Shown here: positions 26,117 to 36,635 of the stretch, piece by piece
How positions within the stretch are numbered: position 1 is the first letter of the stretch
Layout: every line of letters begins with the position of its first letter
Assembly (NCBI RefSeq): GCF_030413615.1
Contig: NZ_CP129236.1
Coordinates: 3,456,001 to 3,520,000, forward strand
Direction of reading: 5' to 3'
DNA from: Planococcus shixiaomingii
GTDB lineage: Bacteria; Bacillota; Bacilli; Bacillales_A; Planococcaceae
Length of the DNA: 64,000 nt
Translations under genes and position numbers: made by a program
Notes under the pieces: model-generated
Told to the model about the DNA's origin: nothing
Seen by the model: the letters and a program-made list of their open reading frames with translations, nothing else
The model's database searches: none

Positions 26117-28519
26117 ATGCACGCATTAATTCTTGCTATATTAATACCCTTTCTAGCTGCGGCTATTATCCCCTTCATACATAATCGTCTAAAAAAGCTG
26201 AATCTCGGTTGGCTAGTTATTGTCATCCCTTTATTGCTGTTTGCATTTTTCGTTTATCAGATTCCAGTAATCTCTTCTGGCGAAACGGTTTCCGCGATGT
26301 TGAACTGGATTCCTTCTTACGGAATCAATTTTATCGTTTATTTGGACGGCCTCAGCTTGATTTTGGCGCTGCTCATTACCGGGATGGGAAGCCTCGTTGT
26401 TCTCTATTCCATCTACTACTTATCCTCGACAGATTCATTGCCGCATTTTTATGCTTACCTGCTTCTGTTCATGGGCGCCATGCTTGGTGTCGTTTTATCC
26501 GATAACCTGCTAGTGCTGTACGTGTTCTGGGAACTGACCAGCATTTCCTCTTTCTTATTGATCGCCTTCTGGTATCACCGGAAAAATTCACGTTACGGCG
26601 CTCAAAAATCCCTGCTTATTACAGTTTTCGGCGGTTTCGGGATGCTTGCCGGATTCTTAATGCTTTATGCAATTTCAGGCACTTTTAGCATACGCGAACT
26701 AGTGGCCAGCGCCGGTCAGTACACAGATCATGCATTGTTTTATCCAGCTCTGTTTCTCGTGTTGCTCGGCGCATTCACAAAATCCGCTCAATTTCCTTTT
26801 CATATTTGGCTTCCTGATGCCATGGAAGCCCCGACTCCCGTCAGTGCGTACTTGCACTCGGCTACGATGGTCAAAGCCGGCATCTACTTGGTTGCCCGCT
26901 TCACTCCGGTGTTCGGCGGCACTTCCGCCTGGTTCTGGACGGTTACCCTTGTCGGCTTGATTACGCTGTTCTGGGGAGCGTTCTGCGCTATCCGCCAAAC
27001 GGATTTAAAGGCGCTGCTGGCTTATTCCACGGTCAGCCAGCTCGGTTTGATTATGAGCTTATTCGGCTTAGGGTCGGCGGCCCTTTACTTTGGAGATGGA
27101 GAACAAGGCGCCTTTTATGGCCTGGCAACGTTTGCTGCATTATTCCACTTAGTCAACCATTCGACGTTTAAAGGCGCGTTGTTTATGGTCATCGGTATTG
27201 TCGACCATCAAGTAGGGACACGAGACATCCGCCGGCTTGGCGGGTTGATTGCTGTCTTGCCGATCACCTTCACCTTTGCGGTAATCGGCAGCTTTTCCAT
27301 GGCCGGCCTTCCGTTGTTCAACGGCTTTTTGAGCAAAGAAATGTTTTTCACCGCCTCGCTTCGAGCCGCTAATCTCCCCGTGTTTTCAGCTGATACGTGG
27401 GGCTGGATTATTCCGGTTATCGCTTGGACAGCGAGCGTCTTGACGTTTGTCTACTGCATGATTTTGGTTTTCCGGACGTTCCTTGGGCCAAAGCAGTCTA
27501 AAAAACCGGAAAAGAATATTGTAGAGCCCCCTCTCGGCATGCTGATTTCCCCGGCAATTCTGTCGCTGCTTATCGTTGGACTGTTTTTTGTTCCAAATTT
27601 ATTAGGCGACCATTTGTTGAAGCCGGCTCTTGGCGCTGTGCTGCCGAATATTACGGATGCTGCACCACACATTTCTGCCTGGCACGGTTTTAACACCGAA
27701 TTGCTAATGACAATCGGCATTATCGTTTTTGGCTCATTGCTTTTTGCCACTGTCCGTTATTGGAGAAAAATTTACAACTACCTGCCAGATGGATGGACGT
27801 TCAATAATTTATACAATCAGATTTTAGCGAAGTCCGAAAAAAATTCAGGCACAATTACTTCAGCTTATATGACGGGTCATTTGCCTCATTATTTCACTTA
27901 TATTTTCGGGTTCTTCATCTTGGTAACCGGGGGTACCCTGCTGCTCTCCGGAGCCTTATCTTTTGATTCTTCAGAAGATGCGCCTGTTACAACCTATGAT
28001 TTCATGCTGGCAATCGCAATGATGGTTGCAGCAATCGCCATTCCTTTTGCCAAATCACGCCTTACAGCTACATTGCTCAATGGCATGCTGGGGTATTCGA
28101 TTGCGATTTTCTTTGTACTGTTCCGTGCCCCTGACTTAGCGTTGACACAGCTCGTCATCGAAACAGTAACGACCGTGTTGTTCCTTCTTTGTTTCTATTA
28201 CTTGCCAGATTGGAAAAAAGAAGCGTCGCCTCGCGGTGTGAAAATCAGAAATGCCGTCATTGCCATTGCAAGCGGCTTGACAGTTACACTGATCGGCCTA
28301 TCCGTCAACAGCTTTGACAGCTTCGACAGCATTTCAAGTTTTTACGAAGACTCGTATGAGTTGGCCGGAGGCAATAATATCGTCAACTCGATTCTTGGGG
28401 ATTTCCGGGCCTTTGATACGATGCTTGAATCACTCGTTCTGTTTATTGCAGGACTTGGGGTCTTTACGTTAATCCGCCTGAAAGCTAAAAAGGAGGAGCC
28501 GAATGATGAAGATCAATGA
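26117..28519 (+). CDS. mrpA: Mrp Na+/H+ antiporter subunit A
   Basis: This 800-residue integral membrane protein is the largest subunit of the seven-part Mrp antiporter used for sodium extrusion and pH homeostasis under alkaline or saline stress. The N-terminal 500 residues are NuoL/ND5-like (WELTSISSFLLIAFW, GAFTKSAQFPFHIWLPDAMEAPTPVSAYLHSATMVKAGIYLVAR, HLVNHSTFKGALFM). The C-terminal 250 residues carry the MrpA-specific extra domain that matches the MrpB region (RAPDLALTQLVIETVTTVLFLLCFYYLPDW). The start has AGGAGGC about eight bases upstream. Its end overlaps mrpB by 17 bases. Confidence 0.95.
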   Translation: MHALILAILIPFLAAAIIPFIHNRLKKLNLGWLVIVIPLLLFAFFVYQIPVISSGETVSAMLNWIPSYGINFIVYLDGLSLILALLITGMGSLVVLYSIYYLSSTDSLPHFYAYLLLFMGAMLGVVLSDNLLVLYVFWELTSISSFLLIAFWYHRKNSRYGAQKSLLITVFGGFGMLAGFLMLYAISGTFSIRELVASAGQYTDHALFYPALFLVLLGAFTKSAQFPFHIWLPDAMEAPTPVSAYLHSATMVKAGIYLVARFTPVFGGTSAWFWTVTLVGLITLFWGAFCAIRQTDLKALLAYSTVSQLGLIMSLFGLGSAALYFGDGEQGAFYGLATFAALFHLVNHSTFKGALFMVIGIVDHQVGTRDIRRLGGLIAVLPITFTFAVIGSFSMAGLPLFNGFLSKEMFFTASLRAANLPVFSADTWGWIIPVIAWTASVLTFVYCMILVFRTFLGPKQSKKPEKNIVEPPLGMLISPAILSLLIVGLFFVPNLLGDHLLKPALGAVLPNITDAAPHISAWHGFNTELLMTIGIIVFGSLLFATVRYWRKIYNYLPDGWTFNNLYNQILAKSEKNSGTITSAYMTGHLPHYFTYIFGFFILVTGGTLLLSGALSFDSSEDAPVTTYDFMLAIAMMVAAIAIPFAKSRLTATLLNGMLGYSIAIFFVLFRAPDLALTQLVIETVTTVLFLLCFYYLPDWKKEASPRGVKIRNAVIAIASGLTVTLIGLSVNSFDSFDSISSFYEDSYELAGGNNIVNSILGDFRAFDTMLESLVLFIAGLGVFTLIRLKAKKEEPNDEDQ

Positions 28520-28928
28520 TGTCATTTTAAAAACTGTCGGTAAAGTGGGAGTTCTGATTATTTTCACTTTCGGCATCTATTTGTTCATATCCGGGCACCA
28601 TACCCCAGGCGGCGGGTTTATCGGCGGGCTTGTTCTTGCTTCTGCTTTTGTCTTATTGTTTTTAACTCATGATTCAGAAACAGTAAGTGAAGCCATTCCC
28701 ATCGACTTCAAAAAACTTTCCGCTATAGGCGTATTACTGGCAACAATCAGTGGATTGGGCCCCGTCTTTTTCGGCCAGCCATTTTTGAGTCAGACATTCG
28801 GTTATTTTGAACTGCCGATTTTCGGAAAAACAGAACTCGCCACCGTTATGATTTTTGAGGCCGGAATTGCACTTACAGTAATCGGCGTTGTGGTGAATAT
28901 TATTTTTAGCATAAGTGAGGATGAGTAA
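28503..28928 (+). CDS. mrpB: Mrp Na+/H+ antiporter subunit B
   Basis: This 141-residue subunit has several hydrophobic segments and the family signature GHHTPGGGFIGGLVLASAFVL. It is a membrane partner that assembles with MrpA. AGGAGG lies at ideal spacing inside the 3' end of mrpA, and the overlap indicates translational coupling. Second gene of the operon, followed after 3 bases by mrpC. Start ATG 28503; ATG 28506 is possible. Confidence 0.93.
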   Translation: MMKINDVILKTVGKVGVLIIFTFGIYLFISGHHTPGGGFIGGLVLASAFVLLFLTHDSETVSEAIPIDFKKLSAIGVLLATISGLGPVFFGQPFLSQTFGYFELPIFGKTELATVMIFEAGIALTVIGVVVNIIFSISEDE

Positions 28929-28931
28929 CGC

Positions 28932-29270
28932 ATGGAAACTTTAATCATAATTTTAGTCGGCGTGCTTACTGCAGTCGCCATTTATCTGCTACTATCGAAA
29001 AATTTAATTCGCGTCATTCTAGGGACGGCGATATTGTCACATGCGGTCCATCTGCTGATTTTAACAATGGGCGGGTTGAAACGAGGCACCGTTCCTCTGC
29101 TTGGCGAAGAAGAGAACACTTATGTCGATGCATTGCCGCAAGCTTTGATCTTAACTGCCATCGTCATCAGTTTTGCCGTGACAGCATTTGTTCTGGTACT
29201 CGCTTATCGGGCTTACCAGGAACTTGGTACCGACAATTTAAAGTCGATGAGAGGTGGCGCTGATGAATAA
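28932..29270 (+). CDS. mrpC: Mrp Na+/H+ antiporter subunit C
   Basis: This 112-residue subunit has three predicted transmembrane segments. It is the NuoK-like subunit of the complex, with the motif [16 protein letters not shown] and the conserved [20 protein letters not shown]. It follows mrpB by 3 bases and overlaps mrpD by 8 bases. Its length is normal. Confidence 0.93.
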   Translation: METLIIILVGVLTAVAIYLLLSKNLIRVILGTAILSHAVHLLILTMGGLKRGTVPLLGEEENTYVDALPQALILTAIVISFAVTAFVLVLAYRAYQELGTDNLKSMRGGADE

Positions 29271-30750
29271 TATCTTAATAATGCCCATGCTTCTTCCGAT
29301 TCTCGCGGGAGTAATATTGATTTTCTTACGCTCGTATGGCCGTATCCAAGCATGGGTTGGCATCGGCACCATGGCTGGCACAGCTGCCATTGCCCTTTAC
29401 TTGTTGGACAACATACAGACGGAAGGAATCCTGCGCCTTGATTTTGGCGGATGGTCTCCTCCGTTCGGCATTTCGTTTGTTGCCGATTCGTTTTCCGTGC
29501 TTCTCGTCTTAACCACTAGTATTGTCACCGCCATTTGTTTGCTTTACTCTATTTTTTCTACGAGTAAAGCTCAATCGACGATGTATTTTTACCCTACTGC
29601 CCTATTTCTTGTTGCTGGAGTCAACGGCTCATTTTTGACTGGCGACTTGTTTAATTTATTTGTTTGTTTTGAAGTGATGCTGTTATCTTCCTATGTCCTG
29701 CTGACGCTCGGAGGATCTCGAAAACAGCTGCGGGAAGCTATCAAATATGTCACTATTAACATAGTTTCATCCTGGTTCTTTTTGGTTGCTCTCGCCTTTT
29801 TATACGGAGCGATCGGCACATTGAATATGGCACATCTATCAGCCCGGGTTGCAGAAGCCGGACAAGGCCCTCTTCTTACAACGATCAGCATTGTCTTTTT
29901 AATCGTTTTCAGTTTAAAAGCCGGTTTGCTTCTTTATTATTGGCTACCGGGTTCTTATAGTGCTCCTCCTATCGTCACATCTGCTCTGTTTGGAGCTTTG
30001 CTTACAAAAGTTGGTGTTTATGCGTTGTTCCGCATTTTTTCATTAATTTTTTATCATCAGCCGGAAATTACCCATACTCTCATCGGGATAATGGCGGGAT
30101 TAACTTTAATCGGCGGTAGCTTAGGAGCAGTGGCGTATGACGATATCAGAAAAATTGCTGCCTATAATGTTGTTATTGCCGTTGGTTTCATGCTAGTAGG
30201 TCTAGCAGTTTCGAGCCCAACAGCCATTGAAGGATCTATGTATTATTTAATCCATGACATGGTTGTCAAAGCACTGTTATTTCTTCTGATTGGTACGATG
30301 ATTTCTCTAACAGGAACTGCCCAAATTGGCAAAATGAGCGGCATGATGAAAAACTACCCAATTCTTGGCTGGTCATTTTTCATTGCAATGCTGTCCCTTG
30401 CCGGGGTTCCACCATTGAGTGGGTTTATCGGAAAAGTGCTTGTTTCGGAAGGCGCTATTGAAAGTGGCGCTTATGTCTTGCTAGCTCTATCTTTGCTGTC
30501 GAGTTTATTCATTCTTTACTCGTTGCTTCGCATCTTCAAAAACACCTTCTGGGGCGAAACCATCATCAGTAAAGAGGATCAGGTTCCTGTCAAAAAAGGA
30601 TTTCTGTTCCCCATTGTCCTGCTAGTCTTCTTGACAGTCGCTATCGGTCTTGGAGCCGAGACTTTCTCGGTGTATGTAATAGATGCCGCAAATACTTTAT
30701 CAAATCCAGGCATTTACATCGATGCGATCTTACAGAACGCCCAGCAATAA
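29263..30750 (+). CDS. mrpD: Mrp Na+/H+ antiporter subunit D
   Basis: This 495-residue NuoN/ND2-like membrane subunit shares the antiporter-type core with MrpA ([82 protein letters not shown]). I start at ATG 29263 (MNNILIMP), with GAGGTG upstream. The GTG 9 bases earlier is unlikely because the family begins MNN. It is coupled to mrpC by an 8-base overlap. Confidence 0.93.
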   Translation: MNNILIMPMLLPILAGVILIFLRSYGRIQAWVGIGTMAGTAAIALYLLDNIQTEGILRLDFGGWSPPFGISFVADSFSVLLVLTTSIVTAICLLYSIFSTSKAQSTMYFYPTALFLVAGVNGSFLTGDLFNLFVCFEVMLLSSYVLLTLGGSRKQLREAIKYVTINIVSSWFFLVALAFLYGAIGTLNMAHLSARVAEAGQGPLLTTISIVFLIVFSLKAGLLLYYWLPGSYSAPPIVTSALFGALLTKVGVYALFRIFSLIFYHQPEITHTLIGIMAGLTLIGGSLGAVAYDDIRKIAAYNVVIAVGFMLVGLAVSSPTAIEGSMYYLIHDMVVKALLFLLIGTMISLTGTAQIGKMSGMMKNYPILGWSFFIAMLSLAGVPPLSGFIGKVLVSEGAIESGAYVLLALSLLSSLFILYSLLRIFKNTFWGETIISKEDQVPVKKGFLFPIVLLVFLTVAIGLGAETFSVYVIDAANTLSNPGIYIDAILQNAQQ

Positions 30751-30777
30751 TCCAAACGAATGAAAGGAGTGTGACGC

Positions 30778-31263
30778 ATGCCTGCCCAATTTCTATTAAA
30801 CATTATGATCGCTTTTCTATGGACATTGCTAATGGATGAGGATGCCTTCTACTTGAGCACATTCTTCGGCGGATATATTGTCGGCAGTGTGATTCTGTTC
30901 TTGATGCATCGTTTTTTCGGCACTAAATTTTATTTGATCCGGGTTTATTCGACTATAAAATTGCTTTTGATTTTCATCTCGGAGCTGACCCAGTCAAGCC
31001 TGCTGATTATAAAACAAATCCTAAGCCCCAAACTGAAGATCCAGCCGGGTATTTTCACATATGAGCACAACATGGAAGGCCCTTATGAGCTGACTACATT
31101 AGCTCTTTTGTTAACATTGACCCCGGGATCAGTCGTAATGGAAGTTTCACCCGACAGTAAAACTTTCTATATTCATGCCATGGATATAGAAGAATCCCGT
31201 GACCAGCTGATGCGTTCAATAAAAACTTTTGAAAAAGCTATTTTGGAGGTGACGCGAAATTGA
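30778..31263 (+). CDS. mrpE: Mrp Na+/H+ antiporter subunit E
   Basis: This 161-residue membrane subunit has an N-terminal hydrophobic part (IMIAFLWTLLM, FFGGYIVGSVILFLMHRFF) and a cytosolic C-terminus with the family motif LALLLTLTPGSVVMEVSPD and IHAMD. The start follows AAAGGAGTG in a 27-base spacer after mrpD. The end overlaps mrpF by 4 bases (TTGA). Confidence 0.92.
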   Translation: MPAQFLLNIMIAFLWTLLMDEDAFYLSTFFGGYIVGSVILFLMHRFFGTKFYLIRVYSTIKLLLIFISELTQSSLLIIKQILSPKLKIQPGIFTYEHNMEGPYELTTLALLLTLTPGSVVMEVSPDSKTFYIHAMDIEESRDQLMRSIKTFEKAILEVTRN

Positions 31264-31544
31264 TAAACATCATTTTAACGATCGCTTTGTCCCTGTTCCT
31301 GTTGGCTATCATCTTGGCGCTATATCGGATTATTAGAGGCCCTTCCATGCCAGACCGGGTAGTGGCACTTGATATGATTGGCGTTAACCTTATTTCCGGT
31401 GTCGCAGTTTTTTCCGTTGTCCTCAGCACACACGCTTTTTTGGAAGTAATTCTAATCGTCGGGATTTTGGCTTTTATCAGTACAATTGCCCTGTCCCGTT
31501 TCGTCGAAAGGAAGGATATCGTTGAACATAAGCGTAATAGTTGA
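31260..31544 (+). CDS. mrpF: Mrp Na+/H+ antiporter subunit F
   Basis: This 94-residue subunit with three transmembrane segments has a TTG start overlapping the mrpE stop (TTGA), with GGAGGTG as ribosome binding site. The motif RIIRGPSMPDRVVALDMIGVN is diagnostic of MrpF/PhaF. The C-terminus overlaps the mrpG start, again indicating coupled translation. Confidence 0.92.
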   Translation: MINIILTIALSLFLLAIILALYRIIRGPSMPDRVVALDMIGVNLISGVAVFSVVLSTHAFLEVILIVGILAFISTIALSRFVERKDIVEHKRNS

Positions 31545-31887
31545 ATATACGGGTGTTTTCCTTATTTTAATCGGAGGCATCATGGCGGTTATCAGTGCCA
31601 TCGGTCTTCTTCGCCTTCCGGATGTTTATACACGGTCGCATGCTGCAACAAAAAGTTCTACGTTGGCTGTATTATTGTCTCTTACTGGAACGTTCCTTTA
31701 CTTTTGGGCTACTGAAAACTTTATCAGTGTCCGGCTGGTGCTCGGCATCATTTTTGTTTTCTTGACTGCGCCGGTATCCGGCCACTTGATCACACGGGCC
31801 GCTTACCGCTCGCATGTAAAACTTTCAGAGTCTTCTACTGAAGATGCACTGAAAGATGTTTTGTTTAATACAGAAACAGACAAGTAA
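31522..31887 (+). CDS. mrpG: Mrp Na+/H+ antiporter subunit G
   Basis: This 121-residue last subunit has three transmembrane segments and the MrpG motif GLLRLPDVYTRSHAATKSSTLAVL. I start at TTG 31522 (NISVIVEY), with AAAGGAAGGA upstream inside mrpF. The alternative frame starting 36 bases earlier is not supported. It ends before the hairpin at 31945-31983. Genes A to G are all present and in the standard order, so the antiporter is complete. Confidence 0.92.
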   Translation: MNISVIVEYTGVFLILIGGIMAVISAIGLLRLPDVYTRSHAATKSSTLAVLLSLTGTFLYFWATENFISVRLVLGIIFVFLTAPVSGHLITRAAYRSHVKLSESSTEDALKDVLFNTETDK

Positions 31888-31944
31888 AAGCTCCGGTTGC
31901 ATTAAAGTAGAATAAAACAATAAAATAATGAGATTATAAATATT

Positions 31945-31983
31945 AAACCAGCACGGAACTTTTACAGTTCTGCGCTGGTTTTT
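31945..31983 (+). terminator. Terminator of the mrp operon
   Basis: AAACCAGC-GAACT pairs with AGTTC-GCTGGTTT around a 5-base loop and is followed by T5. Confidence 0.75.
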
Positions 31984-32044
31984 ACTTTTCATACGGGTAA
32001 GAAATACCGTAATCCGCCTCGGCCTGTTACCCATTTCGGACGAT

Positions 32045-32077
32045 AAAAAATACCGGCAAGCTTGTTTAGCTTGCCGG
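32045..32077 (-). terminator. Terminator of the catalase gene
   Basis: CCGGCAAGC and its complement form a 9-bp stem with a 7-base loop. The A run on the plus strand gives a T run on the minus strand, 15 bases after the katA stop. Confidence 0.8.
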
Positions 32078-32091
32078 CTTTCCTGATTTTA

Positions 32092-33708
32092 TTAATATGG
32101 TCCGGCTTCATGGCCTTTTTGAGCAGCGCCTTGCGCCACTTTATTGGCAGCAGCTTTGCCATATACTTTAGGCTCGCTATCTTTCATTTCTTCCATCGCC
32201 TTGATCTTCTGCTCCATATTTTCACGGACACGGCGGCCATAATCTTCATCCGCCTGTGTGAAGTGATGGATCATTTCTTCTTGGATTCTAGGATCGCATA
32301 TAGATAACGCATCACCTAAGTTGTTGATCAGCTCTTCGCGTTCCCAATCTTCGAAGCTGCGATAAGTCTCTCCGGCCTGGCCGTAGTTGTTTGTACGGTC
32401 AATCGGCTCGCTCACCACTTTGGTATTGTTATATGCCGGTTCATGAGGTGGTGCGACCTTTTCTGCTTCCCTCACGCCACCAAGAACAGATGGTTCGTAA
32501 TTGATAGACGGGTTCGGCACATGTTCTGCTGGACGATCCATCATACCGCCGTACTGGTTTGTCGCTACACGTTTTTTCGGCGCGTTGACCGGCAGCTGCA
32601 AATAGTTAGCTCCTACACGGTAGCGCTGTGTATCGGAATACGAGAACGTGCGCCCTTGCAGCATCTTATCGTCCGAGAAGTCAAGACCGTCAACAAGAAC
32701 GCCTGTACCGAATGCTGCCTGTTCGATTTCTGCATGGTAGTTTTCAGGGTTGCGGTTCAATACCATTTTTCCGACAGGAAGGAATGGGAATTTGTCCTGC
32801 GGCCATAATTTTGTGTCATCCAACGGATCGAAATCAAGTTCCGGATGCTCATCATCGCTCATAATCTGAACGAATAATTCCCATTCCGGATAATCTCCAC
32901 GTTCGATGGATTCAAATAGATCTTGTGTAGCATGTCCCGTATTTTCCGCTTGGATTTCATTGGCTTCTGCCTGCGTCAAGTTACGGATGCCCTGCTTTGG
33001 CTCCCAGTGGTATTTGACGAGAACGGCTTCACCTTTATCATTAACCCATTTATAAGTGTTTACGCCAGAACCTTGCATATGCCGGTAAGTTGCTGGAATC
33101 CCCCACGGCGAGAACAGGAACGTAATCATGTGGATCGCTTCCGGGCTACGTGCAACAAAGTCGAACATGCGCTCAGGATTCGGCACGTTTGACACCGGGT
33201 CATTTTTAAATGCATGAATCATATCCGGGAACTTCATCGCATCACGGATAAAGAAGATTTTAAGGTTGTTCCCTACTAAATCCCAGTTTCCGTCTTCTGT
33301 ATACATTTTAATCGCAAAACCGCGCGGATCGCGTGCAGTTTCCGGAGAATGCCTTGAGCCCGCAACTGTCGAGAAGCGTGCCAGAAGCGGCGTTTGCTTA
33401 CCCGCGCCTGAAAAGACTTTAGCTCGCGTAAATTTTTCTACCGGCTCATCGCCGACTTTTCCGTAGGTTTCAAAATATCCGAACGCACCGGCGCCGCGTG
33501 CGTGAACAATTCGTTCCGGAATTTCTTCCCGGTCAAAATGTGAAATCTTTTCAATGAAGTGATAGTTTTCAAGAGTGGCAGGGCCGCGGTTTCCAACGGT
33601 CCGTATGTTCTGGTTGTCTTTTACAGGATGTCCTTGCCGGGTCGTCAGCGTTTGTTCATCTTCGCCCGTCCCCATTTTCAAGTTTCTTTCTTCCTTGTTT
33701 TCACTCAT
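32092..33708 (-). CDS. katA: Haem catalase
   Basis: This 538-residue small-subunit (clade 3-like) monofunctional catalase breaks hydrogen peroxide into water and oxygen. It shows the distal His in [15 protein letters not shown], the distal Asn in [14 protein letters not shown], and the proximal haem ligand Tyr in [14 protein letters not shown]-terminal tail of about 30 residues is Lys/Ala/Gly-rich ([20 protein letters not shown]) and longer than in most clade 3 enzymes. The ATG has GAGGAGGATT before it. A sigma-B-like promoter lies 36 bases upstream. The exact catalase class is inferred from the small size and motif set. Confidence 0.93.
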   Translation of the reverse strand: MSENKEERNLKMGTGEDEQTLTTRQGHPVKDNQNIRTVGNRGPATLENYHFIEKISHFDREEIPERIVHARGAGAFGYFETYGKVGDEPVEKFTRAKVFSGAGKQTPLLARFSTVAGSRHSPETARDPRGFAIKMYTEDGNWDLVGNNLKIFFIRDAMKFPDMIHAFKNDPVSNVPNPERMFDFVARSPEAIHMITFLFSPWGIPATYRHMQGSGVNTYKWVNDKGEAVLVKYHWEPKQGIRNLTQAEANEIQAENTGHATQDLFESIERGDYPEWELFVQIMSDDEHPELDFDPLDDTKLWPQDKFPFLPVGKMVLNRNPENYHAEIEQAAFGTGVLVDGLDFSDDKMLQGRTFSYSDTQRYRVGANYLQLPVNAPKKRVATNQYGGMMDRPAEHVPNPSINYEPSVLGGVREAEKVAPPHEPAYNNTKVVSEPIDRTNNYGQAGETYRSFEDWEREELINNLGDALSICDPRIQEEMIHHFTQADEDYGRRVRENMEQKIKAMEEMKDSEPKVYGKAAANKVAQGAAQKGHEAGPY

Positions 33709-33743
33709 ACGAATCCTCCTCTGTATTTTTCTATCATTATATT

Positions 33744-33768
33744 TTTCCCCTTGCCTCTACTCTTAAAC
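33744..33768 (-). promoter_or_regulatory. Candidate sigma-B promoter of the catalase gene
   Basis: On the minus strand GTTTAA (exact -35) and GGGAAA (4 of 6) are separated by 13 bases, 35 bases before the katA start codon. This is the spacing expected for the general-stress sigma factor, which controls a catalase in B. subtilis. A TATAAT in the same stretch could instead be a sigma-A -10. Confidence 0.4.
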
Positions 33769-33990
33769 ATTAACTTGATAAACGGCTGGAAATAGGGCTT
33801 TTAATACCAGTTCTTTGTTCGATAAAGACAGAATTTTAGAAAGCAAAAGAAATTCCCTTTAATAAGACCTGCATTGATGAGGAATTTAGAAGTTTATTTT
33901 TTCAAAACGAATCTTTTTGCCTATTCAAAATATACTGAATCATTTATATTATTTTACAGAACGAATAACTTTTAGGGGAGAGTGAAGCAT

Positions 33991-35811
33991 TTGTTAAAAG
34001 TCTTGTCCACTTCATTTTTATCTCTTGCAGTAGCAGGAGCCGCCATCTTTTCTGGCACTGGAGCCCCGGCTGCTCCAGCAGAGCAACTAAGCAAGTATAA
34101 TTTGAGCACCGCCGAACATGTAGGTGCTTCGCCAGAACTGGCCGATAAAGCAAAAAAGCTGGGCATCGATCTTTCTAAAGCAGATCCGGCTGAAAAAGCA
34201 GCTGCGAACGGCACTAAGTTCCAAGCACCTGGCGACGATCACGTTGCCTATAAATCCGCTACTGGAGATGTGCCCGTCCTGGTTATTTTAGCGAAATACA
34301 AAGAAGGCGATGAACCGATTGGCGATATGCCTGGACAAGTTCCCGCCCACTACTATGAAGACTTGATTTTTGGAAGCGAATACAATCCGTACGAACTTCC
34401 GCAATTCAAGCAATACGCTGAATTTAACGGAGTAAAAGCTCCGACAGACAGCACGATGCAAAATGTTTATAAAGAGTCCAGCAATGGACAAATTAATCTG
34501 ATTCGCAACGAAAACACGGAATTTGCTTGGGTCGAGTTGCCGAAAGGCGCTTCTTACTATTTGGACCAAGAAGGCAAATACGCTGAGAGTGGCAAATACG
34601 TAAACGGCAATGCTAACGGCGATGCCCATACCGGCGAATTTGTCCGCGATCTTTTGAAAGCGGCCGATGATCAAGTTGATTTCTCTAAATATGCGGTGGA
34701 TGGCGAAGTGCCGAACATCTTTGTGGTTCATGAAGGAACTGGAGCCGAGTTCAGCAGTGACCCTGCCCAATTCTGGTCACACAAGTGGAGCTTGCTAAGC
34801 GCGCTGTATTATGGAAAATACTATGAAACTGGCAAACCTGCCGACGAATATGAAGGCAAAGATACGAATGCATGGATCGACGAAACAGTGGCAGAAGATA
34901 TGACTTATGACGGTGTAGTAGTTGACAATTACAACATTCAGCCAGCAATCGGCGGTAACGTAGCTGGTTACGATGCAGCAACCGGTACTTATTCAGATGC
35001 CGCAAAAACTGGTCCGTATCCGGCACAGCCGGGAGTTTACGCACACGAATTTGGCCATGCGCTTGGATTGCCTGATTTCTACGATACGGTTTATTCTTCT
35101 GAAGGCGTCGGCAACTACTCGATGATGTCCGGCGGTTCTTGGATGCGCTACCCTAATGCTAGCGCTTATTCCGGAAATGCGCCGACTCACTTTGACCCGT
35201 TCTCAAAAATCTTCTTAGGTTGGACTAACCCAGTTGAAGTAAAACCTGAAAGCGGCGTTAAGGAAATCACATTGCCGGCTATCAATAAAGCGACAGCGGA
35301 CAACGGCATCGTGAAAATGGAAGTTCCAGGTTCTAACGGCACTGAGTACTTCTTATTCGAAAACGTTCAGCAAGACGGATTTAACAAAGGCCTGAACCGC
35401 CAAGGCGCGGATGCTCACGGATTATTAGCGTGGCATGTGGACGAAAACATCATTAACTTGTACCAGACTGCTGGATTCCGTCCGAACAACGTGGAAAACT
35501 GGATGAACAAACGCTTCCAGTATAACCAGTTCCAGATGGCTTCTAACGGCACAAAAGTTACTCATTACGGATTATCCGTTCTTCAAGCAGATGGCAAGTA
35601 CGACCTTGAGAAAAACGCTAACCGTGGCGATGCTGCTGACTTCTTTAAATCAGGAAGCAAAATCACACCAAACAGCAGCAATGTTCACTCAGGTTCTTAC
35701 TACTTCTGGAAAGGCAACAGCGCAACGCCTGCTGATTCCGGCATTAACGTAACGGACATCGTTGAAAACAAAGACGGTTCCATTACAGCGAAGTTCTTCT
35801 ATAACAAATAA
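33991..35811 (+). CDS. Secreted M6-family zinc metalloprotease
   Basis: This exported metallopeptidase of the immune-inhibitor-A type (peptidase family M6) has a signal peptide at the start (LSTSFLSLAVAGAAIFSGTGA), a propeptide and the catalytic motif HEFGHALGLPDFYD (H352, E353, H356 and the third-ligand Asp), with a Met-turn-like SMMSGGSWM. A start at TTG 33991 gives 606 residues because AGGGGAG is about 10 bases upstream; the GTG 9 bases earlier is too close to it. It is shorter than full immune inhibitor A proteins and lacks cell-wall anchors. Likely role: extracellular protein degradation. It shares a terminator with the convergent exoA. Confidence 0.87.
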   Translation: MLKVLSTSFLSLAVAGAAIFSGTGAPAAPAEQLSKYNLSTAEHVGASPELADKAKKLGIDLSKADPAEKAAANGTKFQAPGDDHVAYKSATGDVPVLVILAKYKEGDEPIGDMPGQVPAHYYEDLIFGSEYNPYELPQFKQYAEFNGVKAPTDSTMQNVYKESSNGQINLIRNENTEFAWVELPKGASYYLDQEGKYAESGKYVNGNANGDAHTGEFVRDLLKAADDQVDFSKYAVDGEVPNIFVVHEGTGAEFSSDPAQFWSHKWSLLSALYYGKYYETGKPADEYEGKDTNAWIDETVAEDMTYDGVVVDNYNIQPAIGGNVAGYDAATGTYSDAAKTGPYPAQPGVYAHEFGHALGLPDFYDTVYSSEGVGNYSMMSGGSWMRYPNASAYSGNAPTHFDPFSKIFLGWTNPVEVKPESGVKEITLPAINKATADNGIVKMEVPGSNGTEYFLFENVQQDGFNKGLNRQGADAHGLLAWHVDENIINLYQTAGFRPNNVENWMNKRFQYNQFQMASNGTKVTHYGLSVLQADGKYDLEKNANRGDAADFFKSGSKITPNSSNVHSGSYYFWKGNSATPADSGINVTDIVENKDGSITAKFFYNK

Positions 35812-35820
35812 GAAAAAATC

Positions 35821-35869
35821 AACCCCGGTCTTGGGGCTCTTGTGAAGAGCCCCAAGACCGGGGTTTTTT
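35821..35869. terminator. Strong bidirectional terminator
   Basis: A 17-bp perfect stem (CCCCGGTCTTGGGGCTC) with a 7-base loop is followed by T6 and preceded by A's, between the convergent protease and exoA genes. Confidence 0.9.
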
Positions 35870-35879
35870 AAATGATCAA

Positions 35880-36635
35880 TCAAAAAGCAATATTCAATTC
35901 GACCGGGCAGTGATCGGAGCCAAAAATTTCCGAGTGGATTTTTGCATCAATCAACTTTGGCTGCAAGCTTTCGGATGCAATAAAATAATCGATCCGCCAT
36001 CCGATGTTTCTTGCCCGGCACTCCGACCGGTAAGACCACCACGAATAATTGTCGGTTTTCTCCGGATAAAAATAACGGAACGTATCGATAAAACCGCTCG
36101 CTAAAAATGCTGACATCTTGCCGCGTTCGTCCGGTGTAAATCCCGAATTTTTCATATTGGCTTTCGGGTTCTTCAAATCGATTTCTTCATGTGCGACATT
36201 CAGATCGCCGCAAAGAATAACGGGTTTCAGCCGGTCGAGAGTTTTCACATAATCCAGGATGGCATCTTCCCATTGCAGCCGGTAATCAAGCCGCAGCAGG
36301 CCATGCTGGGAGTTTGGTGTGTATACCGTTACAACAAAGCTGTTCTCGAATTCGAGGGTAATAACACGGCCTTCTGTGTCATGCTCGTCTATGCCCAATC
36401 CGTAATGCACAGCAAGCGGTTCTTTTTTCGTAAAGATTGCCGTGCCGGAATAACCTTTCTTATGGGCATAATTCCAATACTTGAAATAGCCCGGCAGATT
36501 CATTTCGATCTGCCCTTCCTGCAATTTGATTTCCTGCAGGCAAAATACATCCGCATCCGCTTTTTCAAAAAAATCCATGAATCCTTTTTTCATCACGGCG
36601 CGCAGACCGTTTACGTTCCATGAAATCAATTTCAT
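35880..36635 (-). CDS. exoA: Exodeoxyribonuclease III / AP endonuclease
   Basis: This 251-residue base-excision-repair nuclease belongs to the Exo III family of the EEP superfamily. Seen: N-terminal SWNVNGLRA, the metal ligand Glu in CLQEIKLQ, YSGTAIFTKK, the GDLNVAHEEIDLKNP motif and the catalytic end GSDHCPVEL. Length and motifs are typical of ExoA/XthA. It cleaves at abasic sites and trims 3' ends. The ribosome binding site is AAAGGTG. The gene stands alone, facing the M6 protease. Confidence 0.93.
   Translation of the reverse strand: MKLISWNVNGLRAVMKKGFMDFFEKADADVFCLQEIKLQEGQIEMNLPGYFKYWNYAHKKGYSGTAIFTKKEPLAVHYGLGIDEHDTEGRVITLEFENSFVVTVYTPNSQHGLLRLDYRLQWEDAILDYVKTLDRLKPVILCGDLNVAHEEIDLKNPKANMKNSGFTPDERGKMSAFLASGFIDTFRYFYPEKTDNYSWWSYRSECRARNIGWRIDYFIASESLQPKLIDAKIHSEIFGSDHCPVELNIAF

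Noticed and set aside
33730..33745. PerR box upstream of katA
   Set aside because: ATATAATGATAGAAA matches the PerR consensus at 10 of 14 positions only and is explained by AT-rich promoter DNA.
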